From Haliotis asinina (taxonomy: Eukaryota; Mollusca; Gastropoda; Lepetellida; Haliotidae), in the NCBI RefSeq assembly GCF_037392515.1, contig NC_090288.1, positions 10,585,969 through 10,649,968 on the forward strand: a stretch of 64,000 nucleotides of DNA. Reading direction: 5' to 3'. Positions 1 through 11,374 of the stretch are shown here, in pieces. The first letter of the stretch is position 1, and each line of letters begins with the position of its first letter. Under the pieces are notes generated by a model. It was not told where the DNA came from and searched no databases. It saw nothing but the letters and a program-made list of their open reading frames with translations. The position numbers and the translations under genes were made by a program.

Positions 1-800
1 CTACACCAAATTATTACCAAAATGTCATAACTGTTACAATAAAACTCTAAATATGGTTAGGTTCCTGTTGTAAAATAAATGTTTTGTTCTGTTCAATCAC
101 ACATCAACATACCATATTTCGTGTTGCTCTTTCGGTTTTTAAACCTGTAAAAAAATAATTTAATTTTATAAACCACATTAACACATTTATGAGAATTGAC
201 ACTGCAAATGACGCTGAAATACAATAATTATTTTATATTTGTGCTCTTGGAAAACATTAAGCCAGAAGGTCATGCACTAGTTTCATGTTGAATTTTACAC
301 GCATGACGTGATATGAAAGATGGGCACAAAATAGATTTCAGTTATTGTAGTTTTATGCACTAAAAGACTGTGCTTGTCATACAAGATGTTTGGTTTTAGC
401 TCTGTTCTTCTGGTTTAGGAAATAAGTCGCGTTTTTGGTTTAATTTACCCCGATAAAGATCTACAACACAGACCGTGAAGCCGTGTAGAATTCCGGACAC
501 GTGGAATTCCATATTGTAATATGATTTGGAATACGGACATTTATACATGTGCATCTGCCATAGAACAGGTTGAAGTAATCTTATCTTTAGCCTGCAATGG
601 TCAAAGCTCTACACCACTGTGAGTTACACTGGACAATATCTCTTGTTTCATAATCTCGCATTGCTAGCTTGTTGACAAAGGTCAAGATCTCATGAATGCC
701 GCTTACAACCTTTCCAATAAACCAAACGAGATGGATATGTACCCTCGGTTAATCATTAACTGTATTTAAAACAAGTTCATAACGCTGTGGTGATAACGCA
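1..800. other. AT-rich intergenic DNA, nothing recognised
   Basis: No open frame of useful length, no tandem array and no transposon protein similarity was seen on either strand. Confidence 0.5.
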
Positions 801-879
801 ATATTTTGACAAAGAGTTGCCAAATGCTTAAGAATGAACGGACTGACCCTTATGCCACAAGCGTACATAACCACCACGT

Positions 880-1040
880 TTCGCTCGGCCCAGTGACCAC
901 AGGTTGTATGATGACAAATAATCAGCTCGAAGTTGGGATTCGAACCCCTGATCGTGGTTTTTAGGCGAGCCTATGGAATACACAAGACAAACTGCATCTG
1001 GTTCAGCAGTGCCTCCAAGACTATCGGACCAAGTCCGCAT
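880..1040 (-). repeat. Possible tRNA-derived SINE fragment
   Basis: On the - strand a B-box-like GGTTCGAATCCC lies near 934-950. Such a box is typical of tRNA genes and tRNA-derived SINEs. I could not fold a full cloverleaf around it and could not match it to the SINE families elsewhere in this window, so this is a weak call. Confidence 0.3.
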
Positions 1041-1049
1041 ATCAGAGGG

Positions 1050-1578
1050 AATATAGAAAATATTTACCTGGTCTTGGTGATGACAGTCTGCTAGTTGCAG
1101 GCATGGAGTAGCGATCTTGCGTGCTTGTAGTCTTTATAGCAGCAAATATCCGTAAACCATGCACCCTTGTCCTTGAAAACTTCGTCTTTGATTCGACAGC
1201 ACAGTTATCCAATCACAAATATCTGGGTAAAAATTATAAGAATTCGCCGCGTCGATTACGGACATCAGTGAGAGGTGGCCGACATGTGGAGGTTGGTCCT
1301 GACGATATCTCTCCGGGGTTAGGGAGAGACAGGAACTTTATCAGACGTAGCAGAAGGTCTGAATTATATTCACTAAATAGAGAAATAACTTGTCGGCTTG
1401 GTGTCTCTATAACATGCAGACAGATGCCCTGATCCTGTTTCTCATGTATGTTACACAGGAGGGATGTCGAAAACGACCCCATTGTCCTCTGATGGCAGGT
1501 TGTCACTGGCCGTTATCGGTTGACACTCACCTGAGGAACTGAGCCTTGAAACGAAATTTCATCCATACTGTAGGGCCT
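1050..1578. other. Unassigned intergenic DNA
   Basis: Two overlapping opposite-strand open frames of about 90-100 codons (1121-1432 + and 1234-1506 -) resemble no family I know and are probably chance. Confidence 0.4.
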
Positions 1579-1579
1579 G

Positions 1580-1726
1580 TGGGGTAGCCTAGTGGTTAAA
1601 GCGTTTGCTCGTCACGTAGAGGACCCATGTTCGATTTCCCACCGTGTGAAGCACATGCTGGGTATCCCCCGCCGTGATGTTGCTGGTATGTTGCAAAAAG
1701 CGACGTAAAACTACACTCACTCACAC
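1580..1726 (+). mobile_element. tRNA-derived SINE, family 1
   Basis: The head GGGGTAGCCTAGTGGTTAAA at 1581 carries the A box. It is followed by a TTCGATTTCCC B box, a body, and a tail that reads through a CGTAAAACTA motif into CACTCACTCAC. The same family is present at 49383 (+), 3303 (-, head only) and 22082 (-, decayed). This copy has several differences from the 49.4-kb copy, so it is older. Confidence 0.85.
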
Positions 1727-2092
1727 TCCATGTCGTATTTTCAGGGAACAAACTACAAACGTATTCTGCTTTGCCCTGTGTTCACTAAGTATTACCTACA
1801 TAAACATGTAAAAAGCGAACTGCTTTGTATACAGTAGTATATATGAAGTCTAAACAAAAGAGATTGTCAATATATGTTTGGCTGTGACTGAACCGACAAA
1901 TATAACAGGTTTCAACTGCTATTTTCAGGCAAGTGATGTCTTATTTTTCAGTCAAATCCAGATTACAAGAATATACATTCACTTCCTATCTGTTAAACTG
2001 AGGAAAGAATAAGTGCAGAAGATTATTGAAGATTTCACTGGAAACGTGATTAAATGATTCAAGATATCAACATTTCAATAAAGGTCACAGAA

Positions 2093-2350
2093 GTATAGTT
2101 AAACTGGCTATAGCTTGATGTATAGTTAAGCTGGATATAGACTGAAGTATAGTTAAACAGGCAATAGATTGACGTATAGGTAAGCTGGATATAGACTGAA
2201 GTATAGTTAAACTGGCGATAGACAGACGTAGAGCTAACTAGCTATTGACAAAAGCATAAGTAGACTGGCTGTAGACAGAAGTACATCCTACAGACTGAAG
2301 TGTAGTAAACTGGCTATTGACTAAAGTGTAGTAAACTGGTTGTGGATTGA
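2093..2350 (+). repeat. Degenerate minisatellite, about 30-40 bp unit
   Basis: About seven imperfect units of the form AGTATAGTTAAACTGGCTAT followed by AGACTGA. Later units are shorter and more degenerate. Reverse-oriented arrays of the same unit occur at about 2962-3088 and 5480-5610. Confidence 0.8.
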
Positions 2351-2960
2351 AGTACAGCACAGAAATAGAGAAACACGGTGAGGAACATCAGAAGTGGGCT
2401 TCGCGCGTTTTGAATTTATTATTATGTCTTGTTAGTATTTGGTTAGCCTACATGACACATCTTTTAGAACTATATATCAATTGCTTACTGTCTTAAAAGA
2501 TAAATGTCGCACGTTTAACTGATAATGTGATTCTCATCTGTCAAGCTGAAACTGACACAGCGGAACAGGAATAAGGATCATGGCGTCAACTTTGGCAGAT
2601 GGACAGGCGTTTCATTTAGTGTTCGGTATATATAACTGGAAGTGAAGTCATTGGAGCACTTTTATCAACAGTTCTTGTAAATTGGGTTTGATCTTAAACC
2701 TCAAGACCACTCACCATTAGGATCAAAGGACACCAGGCCTCAACGAGAAACAAAGTTTCTAAATTCACCATAGCCGGCCACCTTCCAAACCTCCACTCCA
2801 AACCTCAATATCAGAAGGAACACCACCAAACACATGGAACAAGGCTGACTTCAATGACGCAAACTCTGGACTCTTCCAGCTTAACGTTACTTATATGCAA
2901 CAAACAAAACAAAAAACAAAAAACACGATCTAGCGGTTACAAGGCATTTCTGTAGCCAAT
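2350..2960. other. Spacer between inverted minisatellite arrays
   Basis: No gene seen. With the flanking arrays it may form one foldback unit of about 1 kb. Confidence 0.4.
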
Positions 2961-2961
2961 T

Positions 2962-3088
2962 GAACTACTCTTCAGTCAATAGACAGGTCACAATACTTCA
3001 TCCTATAGTCCGTTGAATTATACTTCTGTACATAGCCAGTTTAACTAATAGTATACTTCTGTTTATAGCTAGTTTAACTATACTTCAA
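2962..3088 (-). repeat. Minisatellite, inverted copy
   Basis: Units such as TATACTTCTGTTTATAGCTA followed by GTTTAACTA are the reverse complement of the unit at 2093-2350. Confidence 0.7.
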
Positions 3089-3302
3089 CTGCACCATCAG
3101 CATATCCGTCATCAAACCACCAAAACAGGAAATCATTAAGGATGCTGTAGGCATGACAGATATCGATGTCATAGGCTTGACGGATGTAGCTGACATTGAT
3201 GGAATACGTTATCTGCCAGATGTTCATTAAGAGCCCATCAAAATGTTAAAATTTTAAACTATTGGATTATAATATTAGAAATGGACATCACACATTGCAG
3301 AA

Positions 3303-3368
3303 ACGTGGGAAATCGAATTCGGGATTTCGGCCTAAGGAGTTAACCCTTTAACCACTAGGCTACCCCTC
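3303..3368 (-). mobile_element. SINE family 1, head-only fragment
   Basis: Read on the - strand it starts with GGGTAGCCTAGTGGTTAAAG and runs to the B box TTCGATTTCCCA near 3305-3316, then stops. The body and (ACTC)n tail are missing, and the middle of the tRNA region is diverged. Confidence 0.75.
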
Positions 3369-3836
3369 CGCTCATTCAATTAACAGACTGTGGTTAGAGC
3401 AGCGCAATTGCAAATTGCAGATTGCAATTATATACGCAGACACGTCGACAGTAGACAAGTAGTCCTCATACCTAATAAATACATCAAATTCTGACATTTT
3501 GTGGTTATTTTCAAATCAAGGGCTTTTGTGTCTATCTTGATACAATCTACCTTACAATTTGATATGAAAGACTTACCACAAACAACATCCAGGTCTTACC
3601 TAAACATGCCCAGATCCATATCAAAGCAGTAAATCCAAACATTGGTGCCCCTTCTTGTTTTATCCTTTTCTGACAATGAATAAGGTTTAAGCGGTAAACT
3701 GTTTTCCTGCTGAAATAAGATTGTAATCCTATACTTTATATAAAAATCTTAACACACCGATGAACTTCATAAATAAAGACCCGAGCCTCCTCTTGCTGCT
3801 CTACTGGGAACTGCCCTCCCTGTAGGAACAGCCTGT

Positions 3837-4080
3837 ATGGGGGTCGTGGTGGGCGAACTGTCGAAGGCACGAGGCTAGTGATCCAGCGAGCTTGAGATGC
3901 CAGGATCGAGCCCATCTGTGCCTGGGTGTAAATAAGACCTTTATTCAGCTTTGTGTGCAGACTCGTTCAGTGTTGTCACAACCCCTAGTGTACAGTGCAC
4001 GGTCTTGTGCAGTTGAAAGAACCCACGAACCTGTTGGTGAATGACAGGGCAACATGAATAAAGAAAACACCTTGTTCTAA
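3837..4080 (+). mobile_element. Probable tRNA-derived SINE, other family
   Basis: A tRNA-like segment with an A-box-like GTGGTGGGCGAACTGTC and a B-box-like GGATCGAGCCC at about 3902 is followed by a non-coding body ending near an AATAAAG motif. It is distinct from the (ACTC)n-tailed SINEs. Assignment rests on box spacing only. Confidence 0.4.
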
Positions 4081-4405
4081 ATGCAAAGATTTAAAGTTGA
4101 TCATACTGATGGACTCTCAGTGAATAACGACTCCACCTTCCTCTTGCTGATATTACTGGCATATTGGTGAAAGAGGAGTAAACCATCCTCGTACAAACAC
4201 TCACTTTATCAAGTGACTCAAGACTATCTATAGGGTGTCCTTTGCTCAGTGGAAACTAAGGGTCACTTTGGTTAACTAGAATTCCTCCATTTGGTGGTGA
4301 CAGGCATGGGAAGGATACAGTATATGATGTCTGGAGTTATGACGTAAACAGTCTTCTAGAATCCAAGAATTATTCGAAGTACAAGAGGAGAGAACTTATA
4401 ATAAA

Positions 4406-5545
4406 GTGGTAGGGGAAGTAGGCCAAGACAACAAGCATCTGGATACCATAATTGGACCAGCGACTCTGATCATGGTCCATCACAAGCAAGATATGATTAG
4501 CGACAAACACTCAGCAAGGTTATTCAGATTACCAACCTATAGCAAACAGAACCTAGAACCTGGAATCCGATGGACACTACTTGCTGAAAGATGTAGTCAA
4601 GTGGGACAGACACAGTGTCATTGCCATGTGAGACTTGACCATAGAACGAGAGGGCGAACTTATAACGTGCACAGACCAATGGGCAAGGGTCGCCTGTAGT
4701 CATCCCTATGCACCTCAAGCCAAAGCCGATACCCAATGGGCTGGTTGGAAATGCCGATGGCGTGGACGTCGTGATTGGAGGAGTGCAGGTTTGATCATTG
4801 CTGGATACTAGAACAACAGTTTCCAGCTTATCACAATCATTTTATGACACACACGTATGTTCCCATGGAGCCTTTTCAAGACATCCTTAACATTGACTGT
4901 CCAGTGGGGAATCTCTGTCATATACAGGTCTGCAAGTCTGGACATATTGACGTTAAGCTAGAGGCAAAAGGAGTCGGTTTTGAGGAGCTCATTTATTGTT
5001 TATTCCTAATCTCCAACGATTCCAACTATAACAACAAATTGTTAGCTTTACTAGGAACAAACATTCTTTCTCATTTAATGGATCAATGCCAAGGCCAAAC
5101 ATGGCGTTAAGTTCTTACTGAAGGCTGCTTTGTGTACACCCTGGTATCTGACTAAGCGTAGTTTCACTTTATATTAAAACGAACGTGAAATGTAATGGTG
5201 GAAACCTTGGACTTGTACCGAATGCTGAAGCTACCAATATCATCATCCGTGCCACATGTAGCCAGTGTAACTACTCAGACTGTTGTTACCATACCAGATA
5301 CCCTGTTATGTGATCTCCAACCTGAACTTGTCCAAAGTATCTTACCACTTGAGTCGGGAGGCGGAAAGAAGGTCCTTGAACAAGTCGCCATTATTGACCA
5401 AGAGGGTTTATACTATAACTATACCTCTGCCCATAGCCCATTTAGGGATACTTTTGTGTCTATAGACAGTGTAATCATAGTTCAGTCTAAAGTCAATTTC
5501 ACCATACTTCCGTCTGAAGACAGTTTAACTATAATCAGTCTGTAG
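4406..5545 (+). pseudogene. Ty3/Gypsy-like retrotransposon protease remnant
   Basis: The frame opening at 4739 reads a retropepsin-like start, GLVGNADGVDVVIGGVQV, then a stop, then SLLDTRTTVSSLSQSF. The expected catalytic Asp-Thr-Gly is Asp-Thr-Arg here. After a frameshift near 4860 the frame at 4775-5110 continues into a typical retropepsin C-terminal half ending LLALLGTNILSHL. A further open stretch at 5195-5545 resembles the linker that precedes reverse transcriptase, but no RT follows. The open frame at 4406-4699 lies upstream and could be gag-derived; I see no zinc knuckle in it. The family assignment is by motif reading. The stop, the frameshift and the lost active-site Gly make it inactive. 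Confidence 0.6.
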
Positions 5546-5610
5546 CTACTTAAAGTATACTTCATTTTGTAGTCAGTTGAACTATGCTTCAATATATAGC
5601 TAGTCTATTT
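5480..5610 (-). repeat. Minisatellite, second inverted copy
   Basis: Repeats of the form TATACTTC...GTAGTCAGTTGAACTATGCTTC match the reverse complement of the 2.1-kb array. It overlaps the end of the protease remnant. Confidence 0.6.
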
Positions 5611-5619
5611 TCAGTCAGT

Positions 5620-6620
5620 GTGAATCAGTTGGTACCCTTAACCCTACCATTCTACCGTCGTAATGGTTCACATCACAGAATCAGGTTTCCAGTCATGTCA
5701 TCGATGCGTCTGTAGTTATGCCTTGAATCAGTTCAATAATCTGTCGAAATAAAGTATCAACATGTAAAATGGATTTTAACAAACGTCACTATAAGACTGT
5801 TTGCAGTGAACCACACCGATGAATGTCACTTTAAGCAAAAACATAAATCGAATAAAGTGTCATTTAGAATGCTAATCCTCATACATTTAACTTGCCAACT
5901 GGACATTTAAATCTCAGAACTTTATTCAACTTAGGACAATAGTTTTTAACAAACGATCATAACTTCAAATCGCTATTATTACAGGGGGGTAAGCGCAGTA
6001 GTTGGAACAGAGAAACAAATGCACGTGCGATACGTGATGATCTTTAACGTAGACTAACCCCACTTGTTCTCGGTGTTTCATTTAATGTGCACACCCCATT
6101 GTAATGCAAATATAGAAAGCGATTTAGAACTATGATGGTTTGTTCATGTCTGTACAAATCTTCATTGGTCTAACCCCCTCTTGTCCCGGATCGATTGAGT
6201 CGTTTCCTATATTTCAATCCAGATATCTGTGATTGGATAGCTCTACTGTCTAATAAAAAAGACGACGTTTCTAAGGGCAAGGATGCATGGTTCATGGATA
6301 ACTGTTCACAAACAAGAAGATAATAGGGAGCATTTAACTAGGCGCTGAACACACAACTAGAGTCGAATGTGAATGGCAGATTTGTAAGTCTCAAATTGTT
6401 GAACTTTATGTTCTTCATCGGAGAAAGCGGTCGGGTAAATACTACGCGTAGGATGCCAGTGACGCATGCTCATCTCGACTCGGAATTCCCCGTTGTCGAG
6501 ATTCGCTGTTCATGTTGAAGACTGCAATGAAAACACACTGTCTCAAATGAAGACGGTTTAGAGCTGTTTTCAGACGCTGCGAACAGCTTTTAACCCCTAC
6601 ATGAGAAACCACGGGAGGCA
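5620..6620. other. Intergenic DNA, nothing recognised
   Basis: Mixed AT-rich sequence with no convincing open frame and no internal repeat seen. Confidence 0.4.
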
Positions 6621-6624
6621 TGGC

Positions 6625-7140
6625 AGTGGCAGAAAGAAAGTGCCGGTGGGTACATCAGGGGATGCAAAGACGCAAAAAGTTTAGAAAGCTAGAGGTTTTA
6701 TGACCGGCTCAAATGACAGAGGGAAGTTCCTGACGGAGAGAAGTGAAGTTCATCTCTTGCACCCACAAAAGGGTAATGGTGGGTACATCAGGGTGTGCAA
6801 TAACGCAAAAAGGTGTTACGGAGCTAGAGGTTTTGTGACCAGCGCAAATGGTAGAGGAAGGTTCCTTACGGAATGGTAGAGCATTAAACGCAGTTCTGTG
6901 AAAATCATCTTTTGAAATCATGGAAGGGTGCTCTTGGGTACATCATGGACTGCAAAGAGGCAAGAAGGTGAATGGGAGTTAGAGGTTTTAAGACCGGCTC
7001 AAATGATAGAGGAAAATTCACGATGGAGTGTTAGAGCGTCAAAATGCAGTTCCGTGAAAGTCATCTTTTGCACACCCGAAAGGGTACTGGTGGGTACATC
7101 AAATGCAGCAAACACGCAGCTAATTCGGAGCTAGAGGTTA
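6625..7140 (+). repeat. Tandem repeat, about 155-bp unit, ~3.5 copies
   Basis: The phrase GTGGGTACATCA recurs at 6648, 6780 and 7090, with a variant at 6936. Each is followed by a GCAAAnACGCAAAAAG-like block, GGAGCTAGAGGTTTT, GACCGGCTCAAATGA and a GTGAAAGTCATCTTTTGCAC block. Spacings are about 132, 156 and 154 bases. Short open frames inside it (6709-6921 -, 6928-7134 +) follow from the repeat and are not genes. Confidence 0.85.
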
Positions 7141-7550
7141 TATTGACCATCACATCTCGCGATGTGTTCTCATTCCTAATCAAGCACTTCCGATTACGTA
7201 ATCTGGCTGCCGGTAGGCAGCGCATTCTCCATCAAACGTGACAGACACAGGGACTGGGCAGCTGTCTTCCATGGCAGACTTTTTCAAAACCGAACAATGA
7301 AACAATACTATCGGTTGATGTGGTTGTATAGTCTGGCTGTATTAAAGTATTCCAGTAATGTAAGCGTTTTGAAAATCGAAATGCCGAAATACCTAAAATA
7401 AACTATAGATAAAATATTACTAACTACCTTTTTTCAGATTTTGTGATGCGTCGATAGTATGACTACCGATCCAGTTCGATCCTATTTCTGTGTTTTCACC
7501 TCGATATTCAATCAGAGAAAGAATGTGATGTCTCATAATTTGCTATGTTA

Positions 7551-8335
7551 AAACCTCTTCAAATCTGGACTGCAACCCAAGTAAGTATGACCGGTATAGG
7601 GTATTACTGCATGTAAAGTATTTATACCTACCTGGGTGTCCCACTGCATCAGATCACAGATATATGATCTAATTGTAGCTTTATAATCTGAGTATGGAAT
7701 AAGAAGTGGTGTCATTTTATTTATTGAGTGCTGATTTAGCAGCAAAATCGGCCATTGTGTTGCCAAAAATGCCAACGTAGCTGGATAACCAACAAAAGAC
7801 AGTGTCGTATTGGCCCGTAGCAAGATCATTATGTAGTTCAAAACTTGTATGAAAAGTGGATGTTTACACAAAGTGTTTAATCGCCCGAAGACATGAAAGA
7901 GAGTCAGAATAGGTTAGATATTGGTTATATTTAAGGTGTCTTTAGGCATATGTATTAGCTGTTAAAATGGCTTTTGCGTTTGCTGTAAAAATAGAGCTGT
8001 TATCCGGTAAACGAGAAGAAAATTGTTCTGGATACAATGACAGTGGCACAAGCCAAGCACCACCATCCGTGGACGCATTTGTAAATAAGGATGTGTATGT
8101 ACAGTATTTACTTTTTTAACTGGTTACATTCTTGTTAGGTCACTTCTGGTGGAACTACCTGCCAGGGAGGAGAAGAAAGCAGATGAGAAGGAGATATACT
8201 TTCTAGCTCAATGCCAGCAGAAGAAAGGAAAGGTTTCACTCTTAGTCCCAGAGACGGAACAAGAGAAGACTTTTCGTTGTACAGATCCTCATAGAGAGGA
8301 TTAAAACACAGTTATATGCTGGATTTGACTCATTA
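7551..8335 (-). pseudogene. LINE copy A RNase H region, broken
   Basis: The sequence aligns with the RNase H and C-terminal Cys/His segment of copy B (43600-44690): the conserved phrase for QVGIN near 7630, the 'cells left alive' region around 7730-7800, and the TDGS-bearing segment around 8040-8090. There are several frameshifts and no uninterrupted domain. It would have removed RNA from the RNA-DNA hybrid made by the upstream RT. Confidence 0.7.
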
Positions 8336-8368
8336 GAATACAGTTTCGGTTATACTGCAAGGATAGTT

Positions 8369-8945
8369 TTATACGACGTTGGTTAAGGGATGGCTCATCG
8401 GCCTCGACATAAGGACTGTCAACAGGAGAGGTTCGAAAGGACCCAAGCGAAGTCGTAGACCTTGGTGGTGGACAGAATCTAATAGTTTCAGGTTGCTGTT
8501 GCAGGCTCCACCATAGACGATGGAGCCATAATCAAGTTTAGAACGGACCAGTGATCGATATATATGAAGAAGGGTAGTTTGATCCCTTCCCCAGTTAGAA
8601 TTTGAAACAACTTTCAACAAGTCATGTGCCTTTAAGCATTTATTTTTAAGGGCTTTAATATGTGGCAAAAGTGTTACGTGTGAGACAATAATTAATCCAA
8701 AGAACTTGGCCTCCTTTATTACTTTGATGGGAATACCATCTAGAGATAGTTCAGGGTCTTTATGTGGTTTGTATTTACGACAAAAATGTATACAATTAGT
8801 TTCTGATTTAGAAAATTTGAAGCCGTTTTCAAGACACCATTTATTTATCTTGTTTAAACACAATTGCAGTTGCTGTTCAATATCATGCATATTTCTACCA
8901 CGACAAGAAATATTAAAATCATCCACAAATACCGTATAAAATCGT
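8369..8945 (-). pseudogene. LINE copy A reverse transcriptase, C-terminal half
   Basis: This is the longest open stretch of the element. It starts just after the catalytic box, read as TVFVDDFNISCRG (the F/Y-x-D-D motif of RT palm motif C). It continues through QLQLCLNKINKWCLENGFKF, a GIPIKVIKEAKFFGLI segment and a thumb region with IYRSLVRSKLDYGSIVYGG. The order and motifs are those of a LINE RT after motif C. The frame closes at 8369. Palm motifs A and B lie upstream at about 9020-9170, in other frames. Confidence 0.85.
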
Positions 8946-9480
8946 ATAAAACGTTTGATAAGCTATTTATCGTTATACTATAAAGTGTGACAGATCAAAT
9001 ACTGCCATGTGGGACACCCTGATCCTGATTGCAATGATCACACAGGGTAGAACCCACACGGACTGTCATTTAAACCGAAGTCATGTAAATCTCTTAAAAT
9101 GCCATATTTCCAAGTAGTATCATATGTCTTCTCACGATCAAAAAAGATTTTATTAGTTTATTAGTTAGCACATTTTTAACGCATGATTCTAAACGCACTT
9201 GGTGATCGACAGCACTTCTGTTACGGAATTATAATATAATATTATAATTGTTTACCTTCTATTATTTATTCCAAGAACCAAACAAGTCGATTGTTTAGCA
9301 TGCGTGCCACGGTCTTGCAATCACGGAGCTAGTTAGTGAAATTGGTTGATAATTTGACGGATCCGTATGATCACGTCCACGTTTAGGTATTCGCACTACT
9401 ATAGCGTCACGCCAGGAGGGAGGAAAGTTACCCGATGATCAAATAACATCAATAATATTTAATGGAGTTTCTAGACAGGA
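8946..9480 (-). pseudogene. LINE copy A reverse transcriptase, N-terminal part
   Basis: Fragments read in shifting frames include FPPSW near 9415, the 'YQPISLTS' box near 9330, and FFDREKTYDTTWKYGILRDL near 9100-9160 (palm motif A, FD-x-x-K-A-Y-D). A short AT-rich duplication (ATTATAATATTATAATT) near 9227-9248 interrupts it. Confidence 0.7.
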
Positions 9481-9489
9481 TTCTGGTAA

Positions 9490-10270
9490 GTGCCTTAGGA
9501 GCTGACATTGTATGTTATCAGCTCCTGTAGCTGTATCGCAGGCTTGTTTAAGAGCGGTATGCAGCTGATAATTACAGAGGACTTTGGCATACACTCGTCA
9601 GCTATAGTATTTAGTTTATCAGAAAAAAAACATATGATATCATCAGAAACACCAATAAAAAGTTCAGGTATAAGTTTGTCAAGATACAGTTTTCCATCTA
9701 AATGAGAGCTAGCCTTTTTAAAGTCCATCTTGATGATGGAGGAACATCAGATGGGGTTACATGTTTCAGTATAGTAGGAAAATGGTCTCTTCCACAAAGG
9801 TCATTGTGGACAGACTATTCAAATTCAATTTAGTACGTTGGGGTGTGTTACTGACAAATCAAGAGCTGAATATGTTCACGTACCAGGATGTGAATACGTA
9901 TCTCTACCAATAAGAGTTGATAATGGGGGAACGTACAATGAACACGCAGTAAGTGTAATGTTCAAAGTCGCACTGCAGCTGCTTGGAGATTGGTTTTGTG
10001 TCACAAAAACGAATAACACCATGTCTTACAAGAATGGTGGACCCTCCAGTGGCCTTATCACCTGGAGGAGAACCACAATGATATGTGTTGTACTGACATA
10101 AGTTTATAGAATCTGTCTGCTTTCAGGCACGTTTCTTGTAAGCAGATCGCAGATGGTTGAAGATCCTGGTCCAGTTGATGAGGTTCATGAATATTATTTT
10201 AAGGCCTCTTCCATATTTCCGGTCGTAGAAACTTCTTCGGGGTATTTATTAAGCATCTACCCCTTGCCTT
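9490..10270 (-). pseudogene. LINE copy A endonuclease to RT linker
   Basis: An open stretch at 9495-9728 reads the linker between endonuclease and RT (KLYLDKLIPELFI and a DECMPKSS segment). It matches copy C around 56880-56950. The endonuclease itself (9730-10200) is in pieces. Confidence 0.6.
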
Positions 10271-10725
10271 TCTAGAGGACAACATGCTATGTGCCTTGTG
10301 GGGTATGTTTTCGGACACATCGATATCCATGTCCTACAGCGACCCAAATTTATTTAAAAGCTGGATTTTTTTGTTGAACCTTTGGAGGCTCTGCCACTTT
10401 GACATTGTTGTGAAAACTCATTTTTTGATTTCACCTTATGATTTGCAATGTCTTTCACGTTTTTTTGTTTTTTTTTTTGGGGGGGGGAATCAGATTTAGA
10501 CTGTGAGTGAGATTTTGATGCCTTTGATATAGATGTATCCTGAATACGGGTATCAGACGGTGGTCGAGACACAGAAGCATACGTTTTCGTGAGTTCAGAT
10601 TGTGAGACTTGGTTTTTTGGCTTCTACGAAAGTAAAGTCTTTTTGTAATTTTCATTTTGGTGATTTCCATTTGCTGTTTCCAAATAGGGACATTCCTTTG
10701 AGAAAGATGAGTGATTTCCATCGCA
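10270..10725 (-). pseudogene. LINE copy A ORF1 C-terminal piece, first copy
   Basis: Read on the - strand a zinc-knuckle phrase NCDGNHSSFSKECP near 10700 is followed by a polar, Ser/Lys-rich segment. Copy C has the same knuckle at about 55965. A poly-T/poly-G run sits at 10460-10497. Confidence 0.65.
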
Positions 10726-10779
10726 ATTGGATGTAGATACGTATCTGTACCATCATAGAATATACATAAACATCCCCTT

Positions 10780-11370
10780 TCTAGAGGGTGACATGTTATG
10801 TGCCCAGTGGGGGATGTTTACGGACACATGGTTATTGAACCTTTCGAGGCTCCGCCACTTTGCCATTTGGTTTCACCGTATCTTTTGCAATGTCTTTCAC
10901 GTTTGCCTGAGAAGCAGATTTAGATTGTGAGTGTGACTTAGATGCCTTAGGTATAGATGTATCCTGTATACTAGTTAACTCTGTAAGTACATGTGTGCAG
11001 TCTGAGTGGATATCTCAGGTGACAGAATCTGAGGGGAATCGGTATTTATCAATGTCCAGATGGTTTGACAGCCTATAGACATTTTGGTTATTTTGGCTCA
11101 ATCAGACGGTGGTCGAGATACGGAGGCATACGTTTCCGTGAGTTCAGATTTTTTGGGCTTCTGCCAATTGTCTTGTGTAAATTTTATTTTCTTGATTTCC
11201 ATTTGCTGTTTTCAATTCCCTTGCAATTGGTGCATTTTTGAAAGTGCTGTTGCAGTCATCCGCCGTGTGAGATGATTTACATGTACTGACACCATGGCCG
11301 TATCTTTCGCATTTAAAGTATCTTAAAGGACTGGGAAAATCAATAAAGGCATTCAGTAATTGGCGTACGC
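10780..11370 (-). pseudogene. LINE copy A ORF1 piece, second overlapping copy
   Basis: A knuckle phrase KCERYGHGVSTCKSS (C-x2-C-x4-H-x4-C) lies near 11280-11320. The following part, ending near 10780, repeats the sequence of the 10270-10725 piece. The ORF1 end is thus present twice in the same orientation, joined near 10725-10780. Confidence 0.65.
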
Positions 11371-11374
11371 CTGA

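Larger units (their letters stand above)
7550..11370 (-). mobile_element. Decayed RNase H-type LINE, copy A
   Basis: Read 11370 to 7550 it runs ORF1 zinc knuckles, apurinic-type endonuclease, reverse transcriptase, then RNase H and a C-terminal Cys/His region. All parts have stops and frameshifts. The domain order fits the I/Nimb-like group of non-LTR retrotransposons, in which RNase H follows RT; this is inference from domain order. The 3' UTR and (ACTC)n tail present in copy B are missing: similarity stops near 7550. The ORF1 end is present twice (see separate entries). Copy B (43 kb) and copy C (55.4 kb) are the closest relatives in the window. Confidence 0.85.

Noticed and set aside
828-1506. 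Open frames of 70-103 codons near 1 kb as genes
   Set aside because: They overlap on both strands, have no motif and no splice context; the first covers a tRNA-like repeat.
9838-10101. 87-codon + strand gene
   Set aside because: It is antisense to the endonuclease region of LINE copy A.
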